A DNA stretch of 17,190 nt from CAZAQS01 sp964486825 (GCA_964486825.1 CAZAQS010000092.1:1-17190), one strand, 5' to 3'; shown: positions 1 to 7,958, counted from the first letter of the stretch. Numbers and translations are program-made. Notes: generated by a model not told the origin, from the letters alone.

Positions 1-1
1 A

Positions 2-205
2 TTTTATACCACTCGCACCGATCCCCTTCACCTGGCCTTTCTGCGCAACCAGGTTACCTCCCCAGGTGGTACATCTGCAGCAGCCCTGTATTACCTTGAG
101 AAGGCCGGTTTCCGCACCGCCATCTCACGCGCCATATGGGCTGCTTACGAGCGCTCGCAAGAGCTTGGGCGGGATGCAAAAAACAAACCTCCCGACCAGG
201 GCTAG
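2..205 (+). CDS. proC: Pyrroline-5-carboxylate reductase, C-terminal part (5' end outside window)
   Basis: This is an open frame entering from the left edge and ending at TAG 203-205, giving the last 67 residues of a protein. It contains LRNQVTSPGGTSAAAL followed by YLEKAGFRTAISRAIWAAYERSQELG. That matches the C-terminal dimerisation domain of ProC, where the QVTSPGGT block forms part of the proline/P5C binding site. The enzyme reduces 1-pyrroline-5-carboxylate to proline with NAD(P)H, the last step of proline synthesis, in the cytosol. The N-terminal Rossmann domain must lie to the left of the window. The tail after the family's usual end is short and polar. Identification rests on motif recognition and is fairly secure. 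Confidence 0.88.
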   Translation, partial: FYTTRTDPLHLAFLRNQVTSPGGTSAAALYYLEKAGFRTAISRAIWAAYERSQELGRDAKNKPPDQG

Positions 206-342
206 CCCATACAACCTCCCCCTTCGCCAATCTACAAAATATGCGCCATGATCAGGTTATGCGCCTGGTGAGCTTTATCTGTGCCGCGAATCTCGCCAAC
301 AAAGTCCATCAGCATGCCTCGACCCTACGTTAAAGGATTTGC

Positions 343-371
343 TAGACAATATCGCCTCAATAAGGTATCAT
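343..371 (+). promoter_or_regulatory. Likely sigma-70 promoter for the M42 peptidase gene
   Basis: TAGACA (343-348), a 17-nt spacer, then TATCAT (366-371). Both boxes differ little from TTGACA/TATAAT and the spacing is ideal. Transcription would start near 378, leaving a leader of about 40 nt before the GTG start at 419. The stretch 206-342 between proC and this promoter holds no gene or clear terminator that I can see. Confidence 0.45.
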
Positions 372-418
372 TTTACCGCTCGAGGGTGCAGATCTTCACA
401 TACGAAAGGGGTTAATGG

Positions 419-1489
419 GTGGATCCAACGTATCAATTATTGAAAGAATTAACTGAAGCAAACGGAGTGCCCGGATATGAAGCCCCTGTCCGGGCCGTGG
501 TGCGTAATTACTTGGATGGGCTGGGGGAGATCTCTCAAGATAAGTCTGGCAATGTAATCTGCCGTAAACAGGGGAGTGGGGATGCCCCCCGCGTGATGCT
601 GGCGGGGCATATGGACGAGATCGGGTTCATGGTAAAGCATATTACCAAGGAAGGTTTCATCAAATTCCTACCCCTTGGCGGTTGGTTCGATCAAGTTATG
701 CTCGGCCAACGTGTCATTATCCAGGCTCGCAATGGAGATGTGGTTGGTGTTATCGGCGCTAAGCCGCCTCACCTTCTCCCGGCTGATGAGCGGAGTAAGG
801 TCGTCCTTAAAAAGGATATGTATATCGATATCGGCGCCACCTCCCAGGAAGAGGTCGAGGCTGCCGGGATACGGCCCGGAGACCCTGTAGTCCCCAGGGC
901 CGATTTCGTACCCTTGCATGGCGGCAAGACCTACCTTTCCAAGGCCTTTGATGACCGGGTGGGCGTTGCCATGATGATCTCTGCTATGCAAACGCTCGGT
1001 GAGCGCCAGCACCCCAACACTGTCTACGGTGTGGCTACCGTTCAGGAAGAAGTCGGGCTGCGCGGCGCCACTACCAGCGTACGGAGCGTCGATCCGGATG
1101 TGGCCATCGTGCTCGAGTCCGATATCGCCGGAGACGTCCCCGGCATCAAGCCGGAAGAATCTTCCGTCAAGCTCGGCCAGGGACCGACGGTCTTGATCTA
1201 CGAAGCACGCACCATCCCCAACTTGAAGCTGCGCCAATTTATGATCGACACCGCCGCCGAGCTGGAGATCCCGGTGCAGATTTCTTATGTGGAGGCAGGC
1301 GGGACCGACGCCGGTGCAATCCACACGCACCAGACTGGCGTGCCTTCCGCTGTGCTCGGTGTGGCTGCCCGCCATATCCACTCCCACAGCTCGATCATCC
1401 ACCGGGACGATTACGACCGGGCTGTCCGGTTGTTGGTCAGCCTGATCGAGCGCCTGGACGCCAGTACCGTTGCCAGTTTCACGGATTAA
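419..1489 (+). CDS. M42 family metallopeptidase (glutamyl/leucyl aminopeptidase, FrvX type)
   Basis: A 356-residue protein of normal length for the M42 family of cytosolic tetrahedral aminopeptidases that trim peptides with two metal ions. The metal-site motifs are all present: AGHMDEIGF (H64, D66), KAFDDRVG (D179), QEEVGLRGA (catalytic E210, metal ligand E211), ESDIAG (D235) and the late histidine in RHIHSHSS (H321). The PDZ-like insert domain of the family falls at about residues 70-165. The start is GTG at 419: the in-frame codon at 413-415 is a stop, and AAAGGGG at 405-411 is a well-placed ribosome site. The nearby ATG at 415 is in another frame. Family members have often been misnamed cellulase or endoglucanase; the exact substrate cannot be told from sequence. 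It appears to be transcribed alone, between proC and the atp genes. Confidence 0.93.
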   Translation: MDPTYQLLKELTEANGVPGYEAPVRAVVRNYLDGLGEISQDKSGNVICRKQGSGDAPRVMLAGHMDEIGFMVKHITKEGFIKFLPLGGWFDQVMLGQRVIIQARNGDVVGVIGAKPPHLLPADERSKVVLKKDMYIDIGATSQEEVEAAGIRPGDPVVPRADFVPLHGGKTYLSKAFDDRVGVAMMISAMQTLGERQHPNTVYGVATVQEEVGLRGATTSVRSVDPDVAIVLESDIAGDVPGIKPEESSVKLGQGPTVLIYEARTIPNLKLRQFMIDTAAELEIPVQISYVEAGGTDAGAIHTHQTGVPSAVLGVAARHIHSHSSIIHRDDYDRAVRLLVSLIERLDASTVASFTD

Positions 1490-1597
1490 TATCGATCTTT
1501 TTCGAAGAGTTAAGCACAAGGAAGCCTATTTACTGATGGGTTGATCAAGCCGCAGTTTCCGGCTGGTCGTAACCCTTTATAGCGCCACGGAGGTACA

Positions 1598-3259
1598 ATG
1601 TCTGATCTCATTAAACAAATTACCGAAGATCTACATCATCAAATCGATACTTTCCGCCCATCCATGGCCATCAGGGACGTGGGCACGGTACTTGAAGCTG
1701 GCGACGGCATCGCTCGCGCCAGTGGCATGGCAGACGTTCGCTACCAAGAGTTGGTCCAGTTCTCTAATGGCATCCGAGGCATCGCCTTCAACCTTGAAAT
1801 GGATAACGTCGGCATCATCATCATGGGCGATTTTTCGCAGATCGAGGAAGGCATGAGCGTGCATTCGCTCGGCCGGATCGCCTCCATGCCTGTCGGTGAT
1901 GCCATGGTCGGCCGGGTGGTCAACGCGCTAGGAGAGTCAATTGATGGGAAAGGCACAATCAAGACAGATAAATTCCGCCCCATTGAGCGGATTGCTTCGG
2001 GCGTTGTCGAGCGCAAGGACGTAGACACACCCGTACAGACCGGCGTCAAAGCCATCGATGCCATGATCCCCCTCGGCCGCGGCCAGCGCCAGCTGATCAT
2101 CGGTGACCGCCAGACCGGCAAAACCGCTCTGGCCATCGACACCATCATCAATCAGAAGGGCAAGGATCTGTTTTGTATTTATGTAGCGGTAGGGTTGAAA
2201 AAATCAGCCATCGCCCGTACTGTGGCGATCCTGGAGCGTTTCGGCGCTATGGACTATACGACCGTTGTCGTGGCCGCGGCGGACGAGTCGGCTGCCTTGC
2301 AGTATATAGCTCCCTACGCCGGTTGCGCCATTGGCGAGGAATTCATGGAAACCGGCCGCGATGCGCTGGTAATTTATGACGACCTTTCCAAGCACGCCTG
2401 GGCATACCGGCAGGTCTCCCTATTGATGCGCCGCCCGCCTGGCCGCGAGGCATATCCCGGTGATGTTTTCTATCTACACTCCCGCCTTTTGGAGCGCGCT
2501 GCTCGTCTGGCTGTCGATTACGTAATCGTACCGGCTGATTTCGAAGATGAGCTGGCTTCCAGGGAAGACGCCGTAGATCAGCGCGTATTCACCGGCCCGC
2601 GCGCAGAGCATGACGCCAACGAAGCCCGCAAGGAGATGGATAACCCGGATGGATTTAAAGCCATCCCGGTCGCTGGTACCGGCGGTTCACTTACCGCTCT
2701 ACCGATCATCGAGACCTTACTGGGCGACGTTTCGGCCTATATCCCCACCAACGTAATCTCGATTACGGATGGACAGATCTACCTGGAGAGCAACCTGTTC
2801 TACGCCGGTATCCGTCCGGCGATCAACGTCGGGCTTTCCGTATCCCGGGTCGGCGGTGACGCCCAGACCAAAGCCATGAAACAGGTTGCCGGTCGCCTGC
2901 GCCTGGATATGGCGTCTTTCCGAGAACTGGCTGCTTTTGCCCAGTTCGGTTCGGACCTGGACAAAGCTACTCAGGCCCAGCTAAATCGTGGCCAGCGCCT
3001 GCAAGAGATCCTCAAACAACCCCAATACGAGCCCATGTCTCTGGAGCACCAGGTGATCGAGATCTTCGCTGGTACACAGGGTTTCGCCGATAAAGTACCC
3101 CTGGACCGCATGCGGGATTGGGAAAACGAGCTCCTACGCTATATGGATTCCTCTCATCCGGATATCGGCAGGGATATTGCTGAAAAGAATCGCATCACCC
3201 CTGAAACCGAGCAGGCCTTGCGCGAAGCATTGAAAACCTTCACCACGACCTGGGGCTAA
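1598..3259 (+). CDS. atpA: F1Fo ATP synthase subunit alpha with an inserted segment
   Basis: Alpha subunit of the F1 head of ATP synthase, which forms the alpha3beta3 hexamer and carries the non-catalytic nucleotide sites. Visible motifs: Walker A GDRQTGKT (169-176), Walker B ALVIYDD (256-262), the RRPPGREAYPGDVFYLHSRLLERAA block (278-302), and SVSRVGG with the arginine that reaches into the beta catalytic site (R417). At 553 residues it is about 50 longer than usual. The extra length sits between ERAA (299-302) and TGGSLTALPIIE (from 361), where ordinary alphas have only about six residues. The insert starts hydrophobic (VDYVIVPADF) and then turns acidic and basic. All motifs around it are intact, so the protein is probably functional. 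The ribosome site GGAGGT (1588-1593) fixes the start. It is first in an atpA-G-D-C cluster, with no Fo or delta gene upstream. Confidence 0.97.
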   Translation: MSDLIKQITEDLHHQIDTFRPSMAIRDVGTVLEAGDGIARASGMADVRYQELVQFSNGIRGIAFNLEMDNVGIIIMGDFSQIEEGMSVHSLGRIASMPVGDAMVGRVVNALGESIDGKGTIKTDKFRPIERIASGVVERKDVDTPVQTGVKAIDAMIPLGRGQRQLIIGDRQTGKTALAIDTIINQKGKDLFCIYVAVGLKKSAIARTVAILERFGAMDYTTVVVAAADESAALQYIAPYAGCAIGEEFMETGRDALVIYDDLSKHAWAYRQVSLLMRRPPGREAYPGDVFYLHSRLLERAARLAVDYVIVPADFEDELASREDAVDQRVFTGPRAEHDANEARKEMDNPDGFKAIPVAGTGGSLTALPIIETLLGDVSAYIPTNVISITDGQIYLESNLFYAGIRPAINVGLSVSRVGGDAQTKAMKQVAGRLRLDMASFRELAAFAQFGSDLDKATQAQLNRGQRLQEILKQPQYEPMSLEHQVIEIFAGTQGFADKVPLDRMRDWENELLRYMDSSHPDIGRDIAEKNRITPETEQALREALKTFTTTWG

Positions 3260-3272
3260 AGCGGAGGTCTAA

Positions 3273-4166
3273 ATGTCATCAGCCCGAGAAGTCCGCCAGC
3301 GCATCAGCAGCGTAAAGAATATCGCCCAGGTAACCCGCGCCTTGCAGGCGGTCAGCCGCAGTAAAGCGCGCAAATCTATGCAGGCCGTTATGGCAACCCG
3401 CCCGTACGCCAGCAAAGCCTGGCAGGTACTGACCCATATCGCTGCCCAACCGGGTCACGAGAGCCTGCATCCCCTTTTGGCTGCACGCCAGGAAGTCAGG
3501 CGCGTCCACGTCGTCTTGCTGAGTGGGGACCGCGGATTAGCGGGCGCCTACAACACCAATATCATCCGCTTCGCGCTCCAGCATTTCAACAATTTAGAAA
3601 TTCCTGTAGGCTACGTGACCGTCGGGCGGAAAGGTCGTGACCTGATGCTGCGTCGCCGCAAGGAGATCGTAGCTGAATTCTCCAACCTTCCTCCGGCGCC
3701 CTCCTTCGCAGACGTATCCCAGATCGGCCGGTTGGTGGTTGACGAATTCCTGGATGGCGCCTGTGATGAAGTTTACCTGGTCTACACCCAATTCATCAAC
3801 CTGGTCACCCAAACGCCTGTCGTCAAGAAACTACTGCCGCTGGAGATCGAATCCAAAGAGCAGCGTGTGATGGAGCTCGAACACCAACGAGGCCCGACCG
3901 CTACATATATTTACGAGCCTGGCCGGGCGGAGATCCTGGATCAGATCGTACCGCGCTTCACCGCCTTGCAGGTCTTCCAGGCCATCCTGGAGGCTCAAGC
4001 CAGCGAGCATGCCGCCCGCATGGTGGCAATGAAGAACGCCACAGACAATGCTACCGATCTGGCAGGAGCTCTGACGCTCCAGTACAACAAGGCCCGCCAG
4101 GCAACCATTACCAACGAGATGCTGGACATCGCCGGCGGCGCAGAAGCGCTTGCACAGTCTGGATAA
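3273..4166 (+). CDS. atpG: F1Fo ATP synthase subunit gamma
   Basis: Gamma subunit, the central rotor shaft that turns inside alpha3beta3. It has 297 residues, normal length. The N-terminal helix AREVRQRISSVKNIAQVTRA (4-23) and the C-terminal helix with ASEHAARMVAMKNATDNA (243-260) are the two long coiled-coil helices of the shaft. The Rossmann-like middle domain holds LSGDRGLAGAYN (83-94). There is a clear GGAGG ribosome site just upstream. The gene begins 13 nt after atpA stops and is followed by atpD after a 58-nt gap, so it sits in one transcription unit with both. Nothing looks damaged. Confidence 0.97.
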   Translation: MSSAREVRQRISSVKNIAQVTRALQAVSRSKARKSMQAVMATRPYASKAWQVLTHIAAQPGHESLHPLLAARQEVRRVHVVLLSGDRGLAGAYNTNIIRFALQHFNNLEIPVGYVTVGRKGRDLMLRRRKEIVAEFSNLPPAPSFADVSQIGRLVVDEFLDGACDEVYLVYTQFINLVTQTPVVKKLLPLEIESKEQRVMELEHQRGPTATYIYEPGRAEILDQIVPRFTALQVFQAILEAQASEHAARMVAMKNATDNATDLAGALTLQYNKARQATITNEMLDIAGGAEALAQSG

Positions 4167-4214
4167 GCCATTGTCGGGGTTGGTAATTACACTTGATAAC
4201 GAAACGCCTTTATT

Positions 4215-4220
4215 GGAGGA
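4215..4220 (+). promoter_or_regulatory. Ribosome binding site that sets the atpD start
   Basis: GGAGGA lies 4 nt before ATG 4225. The frame stays open upstream to a possible ATG at 4150, inside the end of atpG. That start has no ribosome site and would add 25 residues unlike any beta subunit, so 4225 is preferred. The ATG at 4221 is in another frame. Confidence 0.8.
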
Positions 4221-4224
4221 ATGC

Positions 4225-5637
4225 ATGGATAAAACCATAACCGAAACAACCGGTCGGGTCATCCAAATCCTGGGGGGTGTGGTGGACGTGGAGTTCCCCC
4301 CCGAAACCCTTCCAGATATCTATTATGCAATTGAAGTGCCCCGGGAAGGCAAAGACTCGCTGATCTTAGAAGTACAGAAGCACCTCGGCCATAATTGGGT
4401 GCGCTGCGTAGCAATGGACACCACCGACGGTCTCCAACGCGGCGTCCCGGCTTACAACACCGGCTCGCCCATTCGGGTCCCGGTCGGGCCAGCTACCCTG
4501 GGCAGGGTTTTCAACGTCCTGGGACGGCCTGTCGATGGTAAAGGCCCCGTTGATGCAGAAACCACCTATGCCATCCACCGTCCGGCGCCCGTCTTCGCCG
4601 ACCAATCCACCCGCGTTGAAGTATTCGAAACTGGACTGAAGGTTGTGGACCTGATCGCTCCTTTCACCAAGGGCGGTAAGACCGGCATCTTCGGCGGAGC
4701 GGGTGTGGGTAAAACCGTGATCATCATGGAGCTGATCCGCTCCATCGCAACCGTGCACAAGGGCAATTCCGTCTTTGCAGGTGTGGGTGAGCGCACCCGC
4801 GAAGGCACACAGCTTTATCGCGAAATGCTTGAATCGGGCGTTATGAAGGACACCGTAATGGTCTTCGGGCAGATGAACGAGCCGCCCGGAGTACGGCTGC
4901 GCGTCGGTCTGACGGCTCTGACGATGGCCGAATACTTCCGCGATGCCGGAAGGGACGTGTTGCTCTTTATCGACAATATCTTCCGCTTCAGTATGTCCGG
5001 TTCTGAGGTCTCCGCGCTGCTCGGGCGTATGCCATCCGCAGTTGGTTACCAACCCACCCTGGCTACCGAGATGGGCGAGCTCCAGGAGCGCATCACCTCC
5101 ACCCGTCACGGGTCGATCACCTCCATGCAGGCCGTTTACGTTCCGGCCGACGATTACTCCGACCCCGCTCCGGTAGCCACGTTTACACACCTGGACGCCA
5201 CCATTGCCCTCGAGCGCTCTATCGTTGAAAAGGGCATTTACCCGGCTGTCGATCCGTTAACATCCACTTCCCGTATCCTGGACCCAGGCATCGTCGGTGA
5301 AGACCATTACACCACCGCCCGAGAGGTGCAACGCGTCCTCCAGCGCTACAAGGACCTTCAAGATATCATTGCCATCCTGGGCATCGACGAGCTCAGCGAG
5401 GACGATAAGCTGATCGTATCCCGCGCCCGCAAGATAGAACGCTTCTTCTCCCAACCCATGTTCGTTGCAGAGCAGTTCACCAGCCTGCCCGGGCGCTATG
5501 TGCCTCTCAAGGAAACCGTATCAGGCTTCCGTGAGATCCTGGACGGCAAGCACGACGACCTTCCCGAACAGGCCTTCCATATGGTTGGGACGATTGAAGA
5601 AGCCCGGGAGAAAGCACAGCAGATGGCTGAAGTTTAA
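4225..5637 (+). CDS. atpD: F1Fo ATP synthase subunit beta (catalytic)
   Basis: Catalytic subunit of the F1 head, which makes ATP from ADP and phosphate at the alpha/beta interface. With the start at 4225 it has 470 residues, the normal length. Residues 1-75 form the beta-barrel crown (GRVIQILGGVVDVEFP). Then come Walker A GGAGVGKT (157-164), the catalytic glutamate in GERTREG (E189), Walker B VLLFIDNIFRF with D250, and the torque-transmitting DELSEDD loop (388-394). The common TQAGSE after FRF reads SMSGSE here, a mild variation next to the catalytic site. All catalytic residues are present. It belongs to the atpA-G-D-C cluster and is followed by atpC after 28 nt. Confidence 0.97.
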   Translation: MDKTITETTGRVIQILGGVVDVEFPPETLPDIYYAIEVPREGKDSLILEVQKHLGHNWVRCVAMDTTDGLQRGVPAYNTGSPIRVPVGPATLGRVFNVLGRPVDGKGPVDAETTYAIHRPAPVFADQSTRVEVFETGLKVVDLIAPFTKGGKTGIFGGAGVGKTVIIMELIRSIATVHKGNSVFAGVGERTREGTQLYREMLESGVMKDTVMVFGQMNEPPGVRLRVGLTALTMAEYFRDAGRDVLLFIDNIFRFSMSGSEVSALLGRMPSAVGYQPTLATEMGELQERITSTRHGSITSMQAVYVPADDYSDPAPVATFTHLDATIALERSIVEKGIYPAVDPLTSTSRILDPGIVGEDHYTTAREVQRVLQRYKDLQDIIAILGIDELSEDDKLIVSRARKIERFFSQPMFVAEQFTSLPGRYVPLKETVSGFREILDGKHDDLPEQAFHMVGTIEEAREKAQQMAEV

Positions 5638-5665
5638 ATAAATATTTAGTTAAAGAGGTTTACCA

Positions 5666-6103
5666 ATGCCCATACGTTGTGAAATCGTCTCCCAGGATCG
5701 CTTGGTTTATGAAGGTGATGCAGATATCATCGTCGTGCCTGGCGTTAACGGGGAGATGGGGATCCTGCCGCACCATGCCCCGCTGCTTTCCACGCTGGGC
5801 TTCGGCATCCTCAAGGTGCGCTCCCAGGGAGAAGAGGAGGTCTTCGCTATCTCGGGAGGCGTCATCGAAGTGCAACCGACCATTGTTACCGTCCTGGCAG
5901 ATGCTGCAGAGAACGTTATGGAGATCGATATTGCTCGCGCCGAGGCGGCTAAACGCCGCGCCGAGCAAATGTTGAAGGAAGGCCCGCCTTCCGACACTGA
6001 CGCCTACGAAGCCATCGAGAAGCAATTGCGCCGCTCCAACTTGCGACTGCAAGCTGCTCAACGTTATCGCCGCCGCCAACGCCCTCCCACTACGACTGAA
6101 TAA
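5666..6103 (+). CDS. atpC: F1Fo ATP synthase subunit epsilon
   Basis: Epsilon subunit, which joins gamma to the c-ring and can inhibit ATP hydrolysis. It has 145 residues. The N-terminal beta-sandwich (1-85) shows the family blocks VYEGDADIIVVPGVNGEMGILPHHAPLL in order, then SGGVIEVQP. A C-terminal two-helix domain follows (about 95-140), rich in Ala, Arg and Glu, with a very basic end (RYRRRQRPP). AGAGG-like purines lie before the ATG. It is the last F1 gene of the cluster; the next start codon follows 9 nt after its stop, so co-transcription with the MreB-like gene is likely. Confidence 0.95.
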   Translation: MPIRCEIVSQDRLVYEGDADIIVVPGVNGEMGILPHHAPLLSTLGFGILKVRSQGEEEVFAISGGVIEVQPTIVTVLADAAENVMEIDIARAEAAKRRAEQMLKEGPPSDTDAYEAIEKQLRRSNLRLQAAQRYRRRQRPPTTTE

Positions 6104-6112
6104 GGCCTCCCT

Positions 6113-7120
6113 ATGCCCCTTTTTTCCAAAGACTTAGGCATTGATCTCGGAACGATCTGCACCCGTGTTGCAGAAGGCCAGCAAATCTTGCTGGAAGAGC
6201 CCACCGTAGCCGCCATCGTCGTCGCCGAGCAGAAGATGGTCGCCTGGGGACAGGAAGCTCAGAATATGTATGGCCGGGTCCCCGAATCGATCGAGGTTAT
6301 CCGGCCTCTCCACAACGGAGTCATCGCCGACTACGAGGTTACTGAATACATATTGACGGATATCCTGCGCAAGGTGGGCGGTCCCGTGCGGATTTTTCGC
6401 CCCCAGGTGATGATCTCTGTCCCCGACGGAGTGACCAGCGTTGAGCGGCGCGCCGTGCACGAGGCTGCTTTGCAAGCTGGCAGCCGGGACGCCTTTTTAA
6501 TCCAGCAGCCCCTGGCGGCTGCCCTGGGCATCGACCTACCCATCGGAACCCCTTCCGGGAATATGATCTTATGCCTGGGTGGCGGCATCAGCCAGGCCTC
6601 CGTCCTGGCGATGTACGGCATCGTCGCTTCGGAAACCCTGCGCGCCGGTGGAATCCAGTTGGACGAAGCCATCGTTACCTATGTGCGCAAAAAGTATGGC
6701 ATCATCATCGGCCAGCTTACTGCCGAACATGTCAAGATCTCGATTGGCGCAGCCGTTCCCCAGGATGAAGAACACAGCCTGGAGCTGCAAGGTCAGGACC
6801 AGGTCAATGGCCTGCCGCGACCCGTAACCATCACCACAGGAGAAGTGGTTGAAGCTTTGCAAGAACCGCTTAAGAATATCGTTGAGACTGCTCGGCGGGT
6901 ACTGGAAAAGACTCCCCCCGAGCTGGTAGCCGATATCATCGACCGGGGGGTGGCGTTGTGTGGGGGCACGGCCCTGTTGCGCGGCATCGATAAGCTCCTC
7001 ACCAAGGAGCTGGGAGTCCCCGCCTACCTGGTAGAAAACCCGACCACATGCGTTGCTGAAGGCGCAGCACGCGGCCTGAGCATTTTCGGCCTGATCCGCC
7101 GCAACCTGCCGGAAGCATAG
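6113..7120 (+). CDS. MreB-family actin-like protein with altered nucleotide-site residues
   Basis: A 335-residue protein alignable over its whole length with MreB/Mbl, the bacterial actins that form filaments under the membrane and guide wall synthesis. Seen: the phosphate-1 loop IDLGT (10-14), the FRPQVMISVPDGVTSVERRA block (95-113), DEAIVTYVRKKYG, and the second-domain signature CGGTALLRGIDKLL. Two conserved active-site blocks differ. The usual LIEEPMAAA reads LIQQPLAAA, with both acidic residues changed to Gln (131-132). The usual DIGGGT reads CLGGGI, with the metal-binding Asp replaced by Cys154 and the Thr by Ile159. From what is known of the actin fold this should weaken or abolish ATP hydrolysis, so it may be a scaffold paralogue rather than the main MreB. 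It lies 9 nt after atpC, with only a weak ribosome site. Family assignment is firm; activity is inferred. Confidence 0.9.
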   Translation: MPLFSKDLGIDLGTICTRVAEGQQILLEEPTVAAIVVAEQKMVAWGQEAQNMYGRVPESIEVIRPLHNGVIADYEVTEYILTDILRKVGGPVRIFRPQVMISVPDGVTSVERRAVHEAALQAGSRDAFLIQQPLAAALGIDLPIGTPSGNMILCLGGGISQASVLAMYGIVASETLRAGGIQLDEAIVTYVRKKYGIIIGQLTAEHVKISIGAAVPQDEEHSLELQGQDQVNGLPRPVTITTGEVVEALQEPLKNIVETARRVLEKTPPELVADIIDRGVALCGGTALLRGIDKLLTKELGVPAYLVENPTTCVAEGAARGLSIFGLIRRNLPEA

Positions 7121-7160
7121 GACCAGGCCGGGAAAAATTCACCTGTTTTGTTTTATCCGG

Positions 7161-7784
7161 TCAATCAGAAAGGTAATACGCCATGCGTTGCAGGTGGATG
7201 AGCGGGTCGATATAGGAGACATACACATCCGGCGGTGGGTTGAGGGTGATCGGAGCATAATTCAAAATGGCTTTGACGCCTGCCTCAACCAGCTGGTCCA
7301 CTACCTCCTGGGCGCTGGATGCCGGTACAGCTACCATCGCCACTCGTATCCCCGCTGCCTGGATCTTCTCGACCATCTGGTTGGCGTCTTCAATTGTGAA
7401 ATTGTGTATCTGTTTGCCAACCTTTTCAGGGTCGATATCGAAGATCATCGCTACCTTGAAACCCCGGTTACTGAACCCCTGGTAACCAGCGATTGCGTGC
7501 CCGATATCTCCTGCTCCAATGACGGCGATATCCCACACCCTGTCCACGTTCAGGATCCGGCGTAGCTGGTCGATCAGGTAAGAGATATTATAGCCGGTTC
7601 CCTGTTTCCCAAATTCCCCAAACTGCGAGAGGTCCTTACGGATCTGGGCAGCCGAGATACCTAGCTTTTCACCTAACTCCTGGGAAGATGTAAATAACCG
7701 CCCATCCTGGGCCATATGCTGTAAAGCAAGTAAATATATCGGCAGGCGCCCTACAACGATATCGGGGATAATTTTTAAATCCAT
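7161..7784 (-). CDS. rex: Redox-sensing transcriptional repressor Rex
   Basis: A 207-residue cytosolic repressor, normal length for Rex. Residues 1-75 are the winged-helix DNA-binding domain, with the recognition region SSQELGEKLGISAAQIRKDL followed by the wing SQFGEFGKQGTGY. Residues 80-207 are a Rossmann domain that binds NADH; AVIGAGDIGHAI carries the GxGxxG motif and FDIDPEK ends the second strand. The C-terminal helix (PLIHLQRMAYYLSD) provides the domain swap of the dimer. Known members leave DNA when NADH/NAD+ rises and derepress fermentative or respiratory genes. The ribosome site on this strand is AGGAGGG, 5 nt before the ATG. It converges with the MreB-like gene (40-nt gap) and diverges from obg. 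A Rex operator lies on its promoter, so self-repression is expected. Confidence 0.96.
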   Translation of the reverse strand: MDLKIIPDIVVGRLPIYLLALQHMAQDGRLFTSSQELGEKLGISAAQIRKDLSQFGEFGKQGTGYNISYLIDQLRRILNVDRVWDIAVIGAGDIGHAIAGYQGFSNRGFKVAMIFDIDPEKVGKQIHNFTIEDANQMVEKIQAAGIRVAMVAVPASSAQEVVDQLVEAGVKAILNYAPITLNPPPDVYVSYIDPLIHLQRMAYYLSD

Positions 7785-7845
7785 ACGGCCCTCCTGATTT
7801 ATTTTATGTTTGATAACTTTGTTAATATTACCCTAATTTATCCTT

Positions 7846-7873
7846 ATTATACCATTTGTGCAAACCCACACAA
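7846..7873 (-). promoter_or_regulatory. rex promoter
   Basis: Read on the - strand: TTGTGT (7873-7868), a 16-nt spacer, then a perfect TATAAT (7851-7846). Transcription would begin near 7839, giving a leader of about 55 nt before the rex ATG. The whole operator described separately covers the -35 box and spacer, so bound Rex would block RNA polymerase. Confidence 0.65.
7856..7873. promoter_or_regulatory. Rex operator (ROP box)
   Basis: TTGTGCAAACCCACACAA: perfect inverted half-sites TTGTG and CACAA separated by 8 nt, the 18-bp layout of the known Rex consensus TTGTG-N8-CACAA. It lies 72 nt upstream of the rex start codon and 100 nt upstream of the obg start codon. The consensus is established knowledge; the match and its overlap with the rex promoter are seen directly. 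I found no second site of this form near the other genes. Confidence 0.8.
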
Positions 7874-7958
7874 GTATTAAACAAACGATTTTAGGTAAAT
7901 CCGAGCTCCAATTCCTTGCTATCTCTCACCGCAAGATGAAAGCCTCAGAGGCGGGTGG

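Noticed and set aside
206..342. Short frames on both strands after proC
   Set aside because: All are under about 70 codons, lack ribosome sites and have no recognisable pattern; the stretch appears non-coding.
668..1519. Antisense frame of 283 codons opposite the M42 peptidase
   Set aside because: The sense strand carries every metal-site motif of M42; the antisense product resembles nothing known.
1548..1564. Small hairpin AGCCG/CGGCT upstream of atpA
   Set aside because: Only a 5-bp stem with no T-run; neither a terminator nor a recognisable leader element. A possible weak promoter nearby (TTTCCG-N16-TATAGC) is also too poor to report.
4150..4224. Upstream extension of atpD to an ATG inside atpG
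   Set aside because: The added 25 residues do not fit any beta subunit, and GGAGGA lies right before ATG 4225.
4366..5190. Antisense frame of 274 codons opposite atpD
   Set aside because: It is the mirror of the highly conserved beta subunit; its translation is rich in His, Gly and Asp with no family pattern and no ribosome site.
7121..7162. Possible bidirectional terminator between the converging mreB-like and rex genes (GACCAGG ... CCGGTC)
   Set aside because: The stem has a bulge, the loop would be about 25 nt and there is no clean T-run right after the stem; not convincing by eye.
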